A DNA stretch of 64,000 nt from Cerioporus squamosus (lineage: Eukaryota > Basidiomycota > Agaricomycetes > Polyporales > Polyporaceae), in NCBI GenBank assembly GCA_022592435.1, contig JABYQS010000083.1, positions 62,001 to 126,000 of the forward strand, in the 5' to 3' direction. The notes under the pieces are model-generated. The model saw nothing but the letters and a program-made list of their open reading frames with translations. It had not been told where the DNA came from and searched no databases. Numbering within the stretch: position 1 is the stretch's first letter; every line of letters begins with the position of its first letter. The position numbers were made by a program, and so were the translations under genes. Positions 25,351-35,018 of this stretch are shown one piece after another.

Positions 25351-26867
25351 TCAATGCGTTTGCTTCGTCTGACTCTCTGTTGCCTCTGCCTCTTCGTCGT
25401 CTTCCTCCTCTTCGCTGGAGCTCTCTGGGACATAGTAATGGTTGGGATTGGGTACGAGCAAGTCTTGTCCTTCGCCGTCATCTGTCAGAGGCAATCAGCC
25501 GCCTGTTCCAACGGAAGTCTGGTCATGTTCCTAGCACGAACAAGCCAAGCGACAGCGACGGATGGAAGAGTGGTCCTCCACTATCGTATGATTTCGGAGT
25601 CTTCTGCTACGACCGACTGGGCTCGGGATATAACACATGCCCAGACGAGCATCCACGCATTTACGACCAATGCATTCCCACCTGCACGCTGTATCCTACT
25701 TGGAAAAAGTCGCCCCTGTCGGCCTTTGTGCCGCCCGCGCGCACATATAGCGAAGCAGAGAAGTAGCCATAATGAGAAGTGAAAGCGACTCACCCGTAGT
25801 CCGTCTTGACTCGTCGTAGCTCTTCTCCAGGTCCGCCAGGATCTTCTCCTGCATCGCGGTTATGGCAGCCGCGTCCTCGCACGTCTTGTACTGCTCCAAC
25901 AGGTGTCTGCGGCCATGCGAGTTAGCTGATGTTGTAAACGAGCTACCCATTCACGCACTTGTTCACTTCCCAGAAGGAATGGCCCCATCCGAACCCACTG
26001 AGCAAACGCTCCGCGTACGAGTCGAAACCGGTGATGTAGAAGGCGGCTGCGAGGGCCTCCACGCAGTTCAGCCTCCACGGTTTGCCGTAGTTGACGGGGT
26101 TCGTGGCGACAAGGTACGGTACTGGTGGGAAGGGTCAGCCGGCGCGAGGGCTTGCGGATGGGATGATCTCGATCGCCCACCCAGCAGGGGGTATGGATTA
26201 GTGGCAAAACTTACAGAGGCGTTCATGGGGACTCGCGATCCGGCCGAAAGGGACTTCTTCCAGACGTGCCCATGAGCACTCTACTACCGCCACACCGTTT
26301 TGCGCAACGATATCCCTGTCAGCTGGGCTGACGGGCTGTGTGCCTTTGGGCCTGACAGATCGCGATGAGATTCCGAAGAAAGGGTGGTTCACGGTGCACT
26401 TACGAGACTACCACTCCTCGGAACTTCTGCCCCACGCGTAGCGACTGTATGAGTCCCTGGCGAGCGAGTTTCTTTCCCGAGCACCGCCGAGGATCGCAAT
26501 GATCAAAGTCCTGCGGTCATTTTATGGATCAATACGACAGCGTAATAGCATTGTCTGATGTGCGACTCACCCACATCGCGACCGGGACGTCAATCGTGAC
26601 CTTGTCCTCCGCCTCTACGCGTGTGCCACCCGGGATCGCGTTCAGAGTCAAGCTCCCAGACACAGACGACTAACCAGATTCGCTTCCACTCCCTCCATCG
26701 CTGCTTTCCTGGTCGTCCACTGCACTCTCTGGCCGCTCGTCGCCTCCAAATGCGGATGAGGGGCGGGCATCGTCGTACCTCTTCTGTCCGCGTCCTCGCT
26801 GAGCATGGCCTCCGCGACTGTATGCGGCTCTTCCGCCGCGTTTCCCTCTCGTGTTTGGCTTCGGCAT
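25351..26867 (-). CDS. TSR3: 18S rRNA aminocarboxypropyltransferase Tsr3
   Basis: Seven exons (26867-26675, 26614-26571, 26510-26404, 26351-26215, 26121-25959, 25906-25794, 25481-25351) join in frame to 295 residues. Tsr3 transfers the 3-amino-3-carboxypropyl group of S-adenosylmethionine to an m1-methylpseudouridine of 18S rRNA during late 40S maturation. Family signatures are [70 protein letters not shown] and [10 protein letters not shown]. The N-terminus is a basic RGG-like leader ([18 protein letters not shown]) and the C-terminus an acidic [14 protein letters not shown] tail, both common in fungal Tsr3. The last intron (312 nt) is unusually long. It is head-to-head with mL41, 149 bp between the start codons. 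Confidence 0.93.
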
Positions 26868-27016
26868 AGTAGATTTATTGCAAGGTAAGACGGAGGTGAT
26901 GGAGGTGAAAAGGGCCAAGTCTGCACTGCGGTAGGACTCAGTTGCACCATCGCCGGCGGCATTTGCCGACTCGCCTCAGATTCAGCGTCTCTCTCCTTCT
27001 CCTCCCGTCCACGACC
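26868..27016. promoter_or_regulatory. bidirectional promoter TSR3 / mL41
   Basis: Only 149 bp separate the divergent start codons of a cytosolic ribosome-maturation enzyme and a mitochondrial ribosomal protein, so both must fire from this segment. It is pyrimidine-rich near mL41 (CTCTCTCCTTCTCCTCCCG); no clear TATA box is visible. Confidence 0.7.
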
Positions 27017-27521
27017 ATGTTCCCGACAACACCGTGCTTGTCAAAGGCCCTGAGGCGGGCCCTCACGCCAAAACGCGGAAACAAGGACTACTACAAAGGT
27101 GCGTTCGTACTGCGACTTCGTTGTGCGGGTAGTCAATGACCGGGATTCACACAGGTACACGGCAGGCATTCCTGCCGGGTGGGCACCGTACGGGTGCGCC
27201 TGGAAAGCACGTCGTGCGCGGGAAGGCGAAGTATAGGCTGGTGGACGAGCAGGTCAGGGTGTTTGTGGCCCCACCAATAGAGGACATCCAGAACTCTTCG
27301 GTACGTACACGCTGTGCTGGTCCCTCTGAATATTATCCTCATGCCCTCGTTACGTCTTTTCGCTGTAGCTCAAGGCTTATGTCTCTACCACTATCCCCAT
27401 CTCTCGAACATTCAACAAGGAGCTGTATGGCAAGCTTCCACGCGGCGGCCTCACTGGAGAGCACTATTACAAGATTGCGCCACGTCTAGAAGCAGAAGTT
27501 CCCGCTTCGACGACATCATAG
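27017..27521 (+). CDS. MRPL27: mitochondrial large-subunit ribosomal protein mL41
   Basis: Three exons (27017-27098, 27155-27300, 27369-27521) give 126 residues, a usual length for the family. The conserved core reads KRGNKDYYKG across intron 1, then TRQAFLPGGHRTGAPGKHV, then KAKYRLVDEQVRVFVAPPIE, then LKAYVSTTIP after intron 2. This matches the mL41 family (yeast Mrpl27), a component of the mitoribosome large subunit. The N-terminal ~18 residues (MFPTTPCLSKALRRAL) are basic and hydroxylated, as expected for a mitochondrial presequence. An upstream in-frame ATG at 26942 would only add pyrimidine-rich promoter sequence and is rejected. Introns are 56 and 68 nt. Confidence 0.93.
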
Positions 27522-27668
27522 TACACGCATTGCGCTGTCATACGATATTCCTCGACATAATGCTCATACTTCAAACGTCCGATACCTTGATGATCTTCGC
27601 ACAGACTTATCGTTTGGCAATACATGAAAGATGGGATGCATGCCCAAGCATGCTACTCAAAAAGAACC

Positions 27669-27673
27669 AAAAA
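27669..27673 (-). terminator. Pol III T-run after tRNA-Glu
   Basis: Five consecutive T on the minus strand about 18 nt beyond the mature 3' end of tRNA-Glu match the usual oligo-T termination signal. Confidence 0.6.
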
Positions 27674-27690
27674 TGCCAAAGACAACAGCA

Positions 27691-27762
27691 CTCCGATACG
27701 GGGAATCGAACCCCGAGCTACCGCGTGAAAGGCGGTAATGTTAGCCGTTACACCATATCGGA
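27691..27762 (-). tRNA. tRNA-Glu (anticodon TTC), intronless
   Basis: The minus strand folds as a complete cloverleaf. The acceptor arm TCCGATA pairs with TATCGGA and is followed by discriminator G. The A-box region reads TGGTGTAACGGCTAACA. The anticodon stem ACCGC/GCGGT encloses loop CTTTCAC with anticodon TTC. The T arm GGGGTTCGATTCCCC holds a perfect B box. A run of five T (27669-27673 on the plus strand as A) about 18 bases downstream is a likely RNA polymerase III terminator. CCA is not encoded, as usual in eukaryotes. It sits between mL41 and the MFS transporter. Confidence 0.97.
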
Positions 27763-27961
27763 CTGCAGACCAATCTGCAACAATAACATACAGCGTATGC
27801 AAAAGGACTGGCTGTAATAATGTCGCAATCATATACTTACATGATGATGGTGGTTCCTGAACTTTGGTTCGCGGGCTGGCCAAGCTCTCACACTGCAGAG
27901 TACTGACAGGGTCACCCAAGTGATTTCAGTTTCAATACGGTTAAGTGCAAGGAGGGCAGCC

Positions 27962-30042
27962 ATGTCGAGCAAGACCGCGGACGAACGCACTCCGCTACTC
28001 TCGTCAGCGGGGAGCGCTCATACGGTTGAGCCTGCGGAGATTCCGGACGCAAGTCCAAGCACAGGGTCCGAGGATCTCAATGAACCGGTCAAGCCCAGCG
28101 TATCGATAATTGCGGTGGTGAGTTGCACAAGAGGTTGTCTAGCAGAGTTGCTCACCGACTCCAATGGCAGATGGGACCCATGATCTTGGGCATTTTCCTT
28201 GTAGCCATGGATACGACAATCGTTACCTCAACATACGCATCTATCGGGAGCCAGTTCGAACAGCTGCAGAACACCAGCTGGATTGCGACCGGGTACATGC
28301 TATCCCTCACCAGCTTCCAGTACGTGTGAACGCCTATGACACCCGCTTACTTCCTGCTGACTTTGACATCAGGCCATTGTACGGAAAGGTATCATATCTC
28401 TCGGATCCCCTGTCCTTAGGCTACCTATCTAATCTCCCCCTCCAGCTCAGCGACATCTTCGGACGCAAATCCTGCCTCCTATTCGCCTACTTCATCTTCG
28501 CCTTGGGCTGTCTCTTCTGCGGCCTCGCACGGAACATGACAGAGCTTATCGCCGCACGCGCCTTGGCCGGGATTGGCGGCGGCGGGATGTCGACAATGGG
28601 CTCGATCATCCTGTCCGACGTGGCGACTCTCCGTCAGCGCGGGACTCTGCAAGGTGACCCCAGCGCTCGATGGCCCGGTACGGATGCTGACTGTCTAATA
28701 CAGGTTTTGCCAACATCGCATGGGCAGCCGGACAAGCTACCGGCGCACCGCTGGGTGGTTTCCTCGCTGACGGCATTGGATGGCGCTGGTGAGTCATGAG
28801 TGCGTGCTGCCGCTACGTGAGTCTGACCAGTCACTACCAGGGCCTTCCTGCTGCAGGTTCCGCTCACCCTCCTGGCAATAGTGTCGGTCGGTTTCGGTCT
28901 GACCCTCCCCCGCCCCGCCCACGGAAACTTCCGCGAGAAGTTCGCCCGCATAGACTTCGCCGGGGCTGCAACGCTCGTCGTCGCCACCTTCCTGCTCCTC
29001 CTCGGCCTCGACCGCGGCGGCAACGTCTCCTGGCGCGACCACATCACCATCGTCTCCCTCGTCATCTCCGGCCTCTTCTACCTCGTTTTCGTGGTGGTCG
29101 AGCTGCGCTGGGCGCGCGAACCGTTCGCCCCCAAGCGCATCGTCGCGAACAAGACGCTGCTCGCGAGCTACCTGGCGAACCTGTTCTCCAATGGCGCAGC
29201 GATATCTCTCATCTTCCATGTCTCGCTCTACCTCCAGGCAGTGCAGGGTGTCAGCGCGTCGGGGGTCGGACTGACGCTCCTCCCGACCATCTTCGGAGGC
29301 GTCACCGGCAGCCTTGGCACGGGGTTGATTATGCAGGCTACTGGGAAGTACTACTTCCTGACTATCGCCGCCTTCACGTTGATGCTCGCTGGAGACGTCG
29401 TTGTGGCGCTTGTGACGGGTCCCATGAAGTATTCCCTTCTGGCATTGTCAATAGGTCAGTGCTCCCCGCTCTGGCAGAGATTGATGAGGTGCTGACTTCT
29501 GCCTTACAGGCCTTATCTCCAACAACATCGGGATCGGTGCGCTCATTTGTGTGTCACTCGTGACCCCAGAGGTTGATTTTTTCCTCAGGTTCCGGACTGA
29601 CCACGACCCTCGTCGCGCTAATCGCGAACGCGGGTCCCGAAGACCAGGCAATCGCAACAGCAGTCTCATATCTCTTCCGCTCGCTGGGGTCCGTGGTCGG
29701 TCTCTCTGTCGGCACGACGATCACGCAGGATGTTCTCCGCAACAGCCTGCGCAAGCGCCTGACCGGAGAGGATATTGACGAAGTGCGTGCACCACCACCC
29801 TCGACTTTGTTCTTCGTCCTGGGACTCACCTCACCTCCCATCATCCCCTTCGTGTATGGCAGATCATCAAGCGCGTGCGCGAGTCCCTGGAGTATCTCGA
29901 GCAGCTCCAGCCCGAAGTCCGTGAGAAGGTCGTGCTGGCGTACCAGGACGGCCTGCAGGCGTCGTTCTGGTTCACGGTGTCGCTTACTGCGCTTACTGTG
30001 CTCTGCGCGGTTTATATCAAAGAGAAGCCTCTCGCGCGATAG
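27962..30042 (+). CDS. MFS transporter of the vacuolar basic amino acid (DHA2/Vba-Fnx) type
   Basis: About nine exons encode a 14-TM-type major facilitator protein. Exon 1 (27962-28117) is a cytosolic leader with ERTPLLSS, a dileucine sorting motif typical of vacuolar Vba/Fnx proteins. TM1 follows (MILGIFLVAMDTTIVTSTY). MFS motif A reads QPLYGKLSDIFGRK and is rebuilt across two introns around the 16-nt exon 28373-28388. Later come RALAGIGGGGMSTMGSI (TM4), GQATGAPLGGFLAD (motif C region), YLANLFSNGAAISLIFHVSL and the TM13-14 region ending VYIKEKPLAR. The family exports drugs or moves lysine, arginine and histidine into the vacuole in a proton-driven way; the exact substrate cannot be read here. 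Confidence 0.9.
28373..28388 (+). other. 16-nt micro-exon of the MFS gene
   Basis: The exon GCCATTGTACGGAAAG is bounded by TCAG on the left and GTATCA on the right. Joined to its neighbours it encodes PLYGK, completing the conserved motif A QPLYGKLSDIFGRK. Without it the motif and the reading frame are lost. Confidence 0.85.
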
Positions 30043-30499
30043 AACACACCCAAGATGGAGGCGATCTTAAGCATAGGTTCTATATAAGCATAGACGTTTT
30101 GGGATGTATACGGATGTTGGTCGTATTTTCGTTTCCTTCGAGAGGCCGAGAAGTGCATGTGGCACTGAGCGCTTCGCTTGCCCGGTGACGCAGCAAGTAC
30201 TGACGCTCAGTGCGTTTGGCGTGAATGTCACTGCTTCGAAAGTCTTCAAGTTTGTCACCTCAACCACCATCGCTATCTACTCGAACATACTCATTCTGGT
30301 GGACGGTGGTACGTTTATCCTCCAAGGTGCTCATTCTCACCGGTGGATGACATGTAGTGGCCGTGGCGTCAGTGCTCATCGTCCTCGCGTCGCCGCATCT
30401 CAGGATCATCGCGACCAGCTGACGTCTCCGATACATCTTCGTGCTCCTGAGATGGGCCAATGTCTTCTGATCCAGGAGATTCGGTGAGCTTTAGCCCCA
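30043..30499. other. intergenic between MFS gene and F-box gene
   Basis: This contains the 3' end of the transporter transcript and the promoter of the F-box gene. Nothing else is recognisable. Confidence 0.5.
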
Positions 30500-32029
30500 A
30501 TGATCATTACACAATCGACCTCGGGACTCACTTTCTACCAGACCATACCGCGTATCGTGGACCGGATGCCGCCCGAGATCTTAGTGAACATATTCCAGCT
30601 AGTGCAGTGGGCCACCGGATGGCAGTCTTATACATCGCAAACCACGCCTGCTTGGATCTCGTTCACCTGGGTATGTCGCCGGTGGCGCGATGTCGCACTC
30701 TCTGCACCTCTACTATGGACATCGATCCGCCATGCAGGTTTTCCGAGAACTCGGAACTGGCTCCCAGTTTTCCTGGAGAGAACGGCAGGCGCGCCTCTTG
30801 ACGTCGATATTGCCTTGCAAGCTACCGACGATGCTTGCGTAGGGACTCTGCAGACCATACAACCCTATTCCCCCACTATCCGCCGCTTCCGCCTGCGTCT
30901 CGACAACCCGGAAGAAGACGTTGGCCCGCTTGTCTCTCCTCTCATCGAGGAGATGAGAAACGTCGAGGAGCTGACACTTCTAACCGTTCTATACTATGGT
31001 CGTATGGATGCAGGGACGATCAATGCTTCTCGCAACCACCTGCCACAGCTCACGAGCTTACACCTATCTGGTCTTCATATCCCGTGGTCCTCGTCCGTCT
31101 ATACGGGGCTACGCTCACTAAGGATCACCTCTGCCGCATACCCCCCTTCCACACACGAATTCTTCGAGATTCTGCGAGGCTGCCCGGATTTGGAGGTTCT
31201 GCATTTTGGTATACGACTTCCTGCAACCTCAGCCTCCGTGGCGCCTGAGTCGTCCTTCTCCGTCCTTCTACCTCGGATGCGCCAGATTCTTCTGAAGGGA
31301 ACAACATCAGAGGTCGATTCAATCGCTCAATACGTCGAGTTACCACCAAGCTGCAGCGTCGATCTTCTTCTGCGCCCTCCGTACCAGGGGCCGCCACTTG
31401 CCGCACTTGTCCCGAAGCAGCTGATGCTGCAGCCCCTCTTACGCACTTGCACCACCTTCTCCCTCTCTGTCGAACGCGTCTACGGTCCTGTATACCTCTA
31501 TATGCAGGCCGGCAAGAGCTACCTTCATATCTCCTGCTTGTACCAAGCATCCGACGATATCTTCGTGTTCGATTCTGCAACATGGACCGAGTTACTAAAC
31601 ATGTTGCGCCACTCACCTGTCATCGATGTCTCCATTGCCCTCGACGTCGTCTTTCACATGGGGCCAGAGATGTGGCTGCAGTGCTTTTCGACGTTTCCGC
31701 TCCTCGAATCTGTTGCATTCGGGCCCAATTCCAGGACGGTTCGGGACTGCTCCTCATTCCTGACCGCTATTGCTTCCCCGACGGCAGATGGCGCGTCCGA
31801 CGTTGTACTCGCACGGCTCCGCGTCCTGCAGCTCACTTATATTCGGCTGGACAACGCCACCGTCGAGAACATCCTCTCTATGCTTGACTCCCGGACATCA
31901 GGTGGCGCCCCGCTTCCAGAGCTCGAGTTCAAAGGGTGTTACTGCGATCGCGACGTTGACGTCAAATCATTTGCGGAGAGGCTACGGAAGCGACTGAAGC
32001 TGTCTATCAGGCAAGTGTCCAGATGGTGA
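30500..32029 (+). CDS. F-box protein (single exon), paralog A
   Basis: An uninterrupted 509-codon frame. An F-box lies at residues ~22-70: RMPPEILVNIFQLV, a variable loop, then WISFTWVCRRWRDVALSAPLLW. A conserved block NWLPVFLERTAGAPLDVDI follows. The rest is a leucine-rich repeat-like region (LTSLHLSGLHIPW, LRSLRITSAAYP, CPDLEVLHFGIRLP) ending LKLSIRQVSRW. The F-box would bind Skp1 in an SCF ubiquitin ligase and the repeats would select the substrate. The architecture is the common basidiomycete F-box type. It is convergent with, and clearly similar to, the gene at 32557-34113. An alternative start at MPPEIL is possible. Confidence 0.88.
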   Translation: MIITQSTSGLTFYQTIPRIVDRMPPEILVNIFQLVQWATGWQSYTSQTTPAWISFTWVCRRWRDVALSAPLLWTSIRHAGFPRTRNWLPVFLERTAGAPLDVDIALQATDDACVGTLQTIQPYSPTIRRFRLRLDNPEEDVGPLVSPLIEEMRNVEELTLLTVLYYGRMDAGTINASRNHLPQLTSLHLSGLHIPWSSSVYTGLRSLRITSAAYPPSTHEFFEILRGCPDLEVLHFGIRLPATSASVAPESSFSVLLPRMRQILLKGTTSEVDSIAQYVELPPSCSVDLLLRPPYQGPPLAALVPKQLMLQPLLRTCTTFSLSVERVYGPVYLYMQAGKSYLHISCLYQASDDIFVFDSATWTELLNMLRHSPVIDVSIALDVVFHMGPEMWLQCFSTFPLLESVAFGPNSRTVRDCSSFLTAIASPTADGASDVVLARLRVLQLTYIRLDNATVENILSMLDSRTSGGAPLPELEFKGCYCDRDVDVKSFAERLRKRLKLSIRQVSRW

Positions 32030-32556
32030 CTGCCAGCATAGGATGGTATGTTGACCTTGTGCGTCCCTGTAGGTATGCTAGAGACCGGTCTGCTCGCGGG
32101 AGTAAAACTGTATGCGATGAGTTCCGGTCAGTCCTGCTCGAGGCCTGCACGCATGTGACTACTATGCTGACGATCAGACAGGTATGATGACTCTAGATCG
32201 AGTTGAGCTGGCGCTGCCTTGGGAAAGCGCAACACGTTGTCTAATGTTATATGATAGACAGGCGAGACGACGAGGCTTTGGCAATGAATTTCGAGTCACA
32301 ATCATGCATGGGGAAATCAACGTACAGGCATCTGCTTCAGAAGTGTCATTCAAGCTGCGACGCTGTCTATATGCTGCTCTTGTTCTGACGTCCCCTCCAC
32401 CTTCAGATGGCTAGAAGAATGAACGTCAGCAGAGACTCGGGTAGACAACACAAATGTAGGACATACAGGAAGGCGTCCACGTCGTCATAGCCTCCCGAAT
32501 ACCCAGAGCTGTATCTGTGGACGAATCAGCCCAAGGAATTCGCGATAGACACTCAG
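32030..32556. other. convergent intergenic spacer
   Basis: The space between the 3' ends of the two F-box paralogs. Only one weak 76-codon frame and no recognisable element. Confidence 0.5.
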
Positions 32557-34113
32557 TCAACGAAGGAGCACTTGCCTGATCGACAGCTTGACTTGCTGCT
32601 CCAGAGTTCTCTTCGTCGCATCGACGTCCATGTCCTCTCTGCAGTATGCATCCGTCAAGGTGAGTTCCGCCAGAGAATACCCGTAGTCGCGCCGGTCCTC
32701 GAGTACCATGACGAGTGCTTCGAGCGTCCTCTCGTCCAGAATGAGGCAACGCAACTCCAGCAAATGCAGGTACCGCGGGAAGGAGGGCTCCTTCGCTGGG
32801 TCTGAGCCGATCATGAGGAGCAGGTACATGAAGATGTCGACTCCGCCGACGTTGAAGATCGCCTCCCTGCCAACCCGCAAGGTTTCCAATTGAGGGAAAC
32901 GGGTGCTGAATGACCGCCACATGCGCAGAGTGAAGTCTTCGATGAACATGTAGGAGATGACCGCGTCGAGGAGCGGCGCGCCGGGAAATGCGTCAAGGAA
33001 ATCTTCCCATAGGTCCGGCGTTATAAACGCTTCGTTGGCGGTGGTCGCCTGAAGGTGGATATTGATGTTGGGTTTGGAGCGGGGCTCGAGAGCGGCACTG
33101 ATCGTGATCTGCTCCTCAGTCGACACTAGTTCAAACGTGCGTGCTTTGGACAGGAGGGGCTTGAAAACCGCATGTTTAGGTATGACGGCCGACAGCGACT
33201 CCTCAAGTGGGATATCGGGGCGAAGGGGATAAGTATGGATGCCGATCTTGCAGCTGGGAGGAACGATGATCCTGTCGCATACCGCAGTAACGCCAGGTAA
33301 TTCCTCGATGAACAGGAGACTGCGTAAGCTGGGCAACGACACTGGTCCTCCGATAGGGGTGTGTAACGCAGCTTCGCCGAAGAGCGGCAGCGCGACCATG
33401 ATCGAGAGATCTTCCAGACTGGGACAGGCCTGAAGTATCAAGAGGAGTCGGTGGATGGGAATTCTCTCCGAGGGACATGAGAGGCACAAGGAGCGTAGCG
33501 AGGAGTAGATGGTCGAATTCCAAGGGAAGTTCAGCCCGCCCACATTGAGATTCGTCAAGAGAGGCGCGTGTTGACGTGTTAAATCGTAGGAGGCGGGTGG
33601 TAGGATGTCTCGATCGTGGTCGTCTTCATGAGGATGGCACACCAATTCCAGTGTTTCGAGGTATGGGAACGTAGTCTTGATGAGGGTGAACGAGGATAGC
33701 AATATAGATCGCCGCCTTGTGTGCAAGCGGAAAATGCGGAGCGTGTGTGCGTATGGAATCAAAGCCTGCACGGTGTATTGGGGGTCCTTCGAAAACTCGA
33801 TAGCGACAACCAACGGGACACCGGCTGCGCGCTCGAGGAAAATTGGAATCCAGGACTTGTTCGATCCAAACGTCCCGTCGTAGATCGTTCTCCATAGTGC
33901 CGGATACGATAGTGCCACTGTGCGCCAGCAGCGACAGACCCAGGTGACTGTCAGCCAGGCGAAGTGATCATATTGCGGGCATTGGTCCCGCCGGTGCCAG
34001 AATATGAGTGATAGCAGCTCCGGAGGCAATTTGTGAATACCGTGCATGTAGATTCTTCTGTCCCGTATGTCAGACGTAGAAAATGCAGACCCAAAGCTCT
34101 GTACGTCATACAT
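32557..34113 (-). CDS. F-box protein (single exon), paralog B
   Basis: An uninterrupted 518-codon minus-strand frame. The F-box reads HKLPPELLSLIFWHRRDQ, then WLTVTWVCRCWRTVALSYPALW, then the shared block SWIPIFLERAAGVPLVVAI. Leucine-rich segments follow (LTNLNVGGLNFPW, LRSLCLSCPSERIP, CPSLEDLSIMVALP), ending KLSIRQVLLR. This is the same architecture and C-terminal signature as paralog A, so the pair arose by inverted duplication. Two starts are possible: 34113, or an internal ATG at 34047 (MHGIHKLPPELL) close to the F-box. The first ATG lies 12 bp from the target-site duplication of the transposon at 34126, so its promoter has been altered or replaced. Confidence 0.88.
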   Translation of the reverse strand: MYDVQSFGSAFSTSDIRDRRIYMHGIHKLPPELLSLIFWHRRDQCPQYDHFAWLTVTWVCRCWRTVALSYPALWRTIYDGTFGSNKSWIPIFLERAAGVPLVVAIEFSKDPQYTVQALIPYAHTLRIFRLHTRRRSILLSSFTLIKTTFPYLETLELVCHPHEDDHDRDILPPASYDLTRQHAPLLTNLNVGGLNFPWNSTIYSSLRSLCLSCPSERIPIHRLLLILQACPSLEDLSIMVALPLFGEAALHTPIGGPVSLPSLRSLLFIEELPGVTAVCDRIIVPPSCKIGIHTYPLRPDIPLEESLSAVIPKHAVFKPLLSKARTFELVSTEEQITISAALEPRSKPNINIHLQATTANEAFITPDLWEDFLDAFPGAPLLDAVISYMFIEDFTLRMWRSFSTRFPQLETLRVGREAIFNVGGVDIFMYLLLMIGSDPAKEPSFPRYLHLLELRCLILDERTLEALVMVLEDRRDYGYSLAELTLTDAYCREDMDVDATKRTLEQQVKLSIRQVLLR

Positions 34114-34125
34114 ATATGCATATTT

Positions 34126-34134
34126 GCCTTCTCA
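34126..34134. repeat. 9-bp target-site duplication, left copy
   Basis: GCCTTCTCA occurs immediately outside the left terminal inverted repeat and again at 35010-35018 outside the right one. Confidence 0.9.
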
Positions 34135-35009
34135 GGATAATTCTATTTGGAAACCCCGGTTCCTCAGTGAAACCCGGGTTCTGCGACTTATAATCGGCCA
34201 GTAGCTATTAGAGTGGGTTTCAAGGTCGGCCGGAAGTTAGGCGCCTGCCGGCTTGGAAGCGCCGGATCCAGATACGGTATGCGGTCCGCACCGTCGACGT
34301 CCTCCACGCGTACGGCCAAGGCCTGGCGAGGACTGCAATATGTACTAGTCAAGTTCATTCAGTCTGCTTATCATCGTACGCTGCTCTATCCCCCCATCTG
34401 TGTGGTTAGCCTCCACAGACCCGCGTTGAGCCTCAGTTCCGGAACATTCAACCTTCCGGCTTTGCCGACTCCTGAGTTCGACTTCTCAAGTCAATCTCAA
34501 GTCTTGAAACAGCTTGCCGCAGCTCGGAGGCGACTGCAAGACCGGTGATCAGTTAGGATAATCAGCGACAGCTCCTGCAGACTTGTGTGTCGCTTGTGTG
34601 ACCTTCATCATGATTAAACGTGCAATCGAGGTTGGGACAGTCCTCTCGGGCTACTCAGTCGAGACGGCTTTCGCCCCTTGTACTTAAGACACTGACATTG
34701 ATTGCTTGTGTTCATGCCCGCTTCCTGATACACACTTAACACATACTCATGTAGTTTGATATAGCCCTTCTGAACTCTCATTTTGCTCCGCCTGGCAGCT
34801 TGCGCCTACCCTCGAGCTCCTCCCGAAGTTGCGCGCGCCTGGGTGGAAGGGCGACGTCATACGCCGGCGGTAGCCTGTTTGGGATAAAAGGGAGCGCTTA
34901 CCGGCCGGCCTCTCGGAGCCAGTTTGGAAACCTGGGTTGCGAGAAACCGGGTTTCCTAATAGGCAACCCGGGTTCTGCGTGCACCCGGGGTTTCCAAATA
35001 GAATTATCC
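34135..35009. mobile_element. non-autonomous TIR DNA transposon (875 bp)
   Basis: The element begins GGATAATTCTATTTGGAAAC and ends with the exact reverse complement. The inverted repeats are perfect over 25 bp (34135-34159 and 34985-35009). Both ends are flanked by the same 9 bp, GCCTTCTCA. The subterminal parts share AACCCGGGTTCTGCG in direct orientation (about 34171 and 34965) and carry several palindromic AAACCCGGG/CCCGGGTTT motifs that could bind transposase. No transposase-like protein is visible inside; the longest inner frame (34213-34548) has no recognised domain. A 9-bp duplication fits Mutator-like elements best, but superfamily assignment from size alone is uncertain. The perfect repeats suggest fairly recent movement. 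Confidence 0.9.
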
Positions 35010-35018
35010 GCCTTCTCA
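35010..35018. repeat. 9-bp target-site duplication, right copy
   Basis: GCCTTCTCA directly after the right terminal inverted repeat, identical to 34126-34134. Confidence 0.9.
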
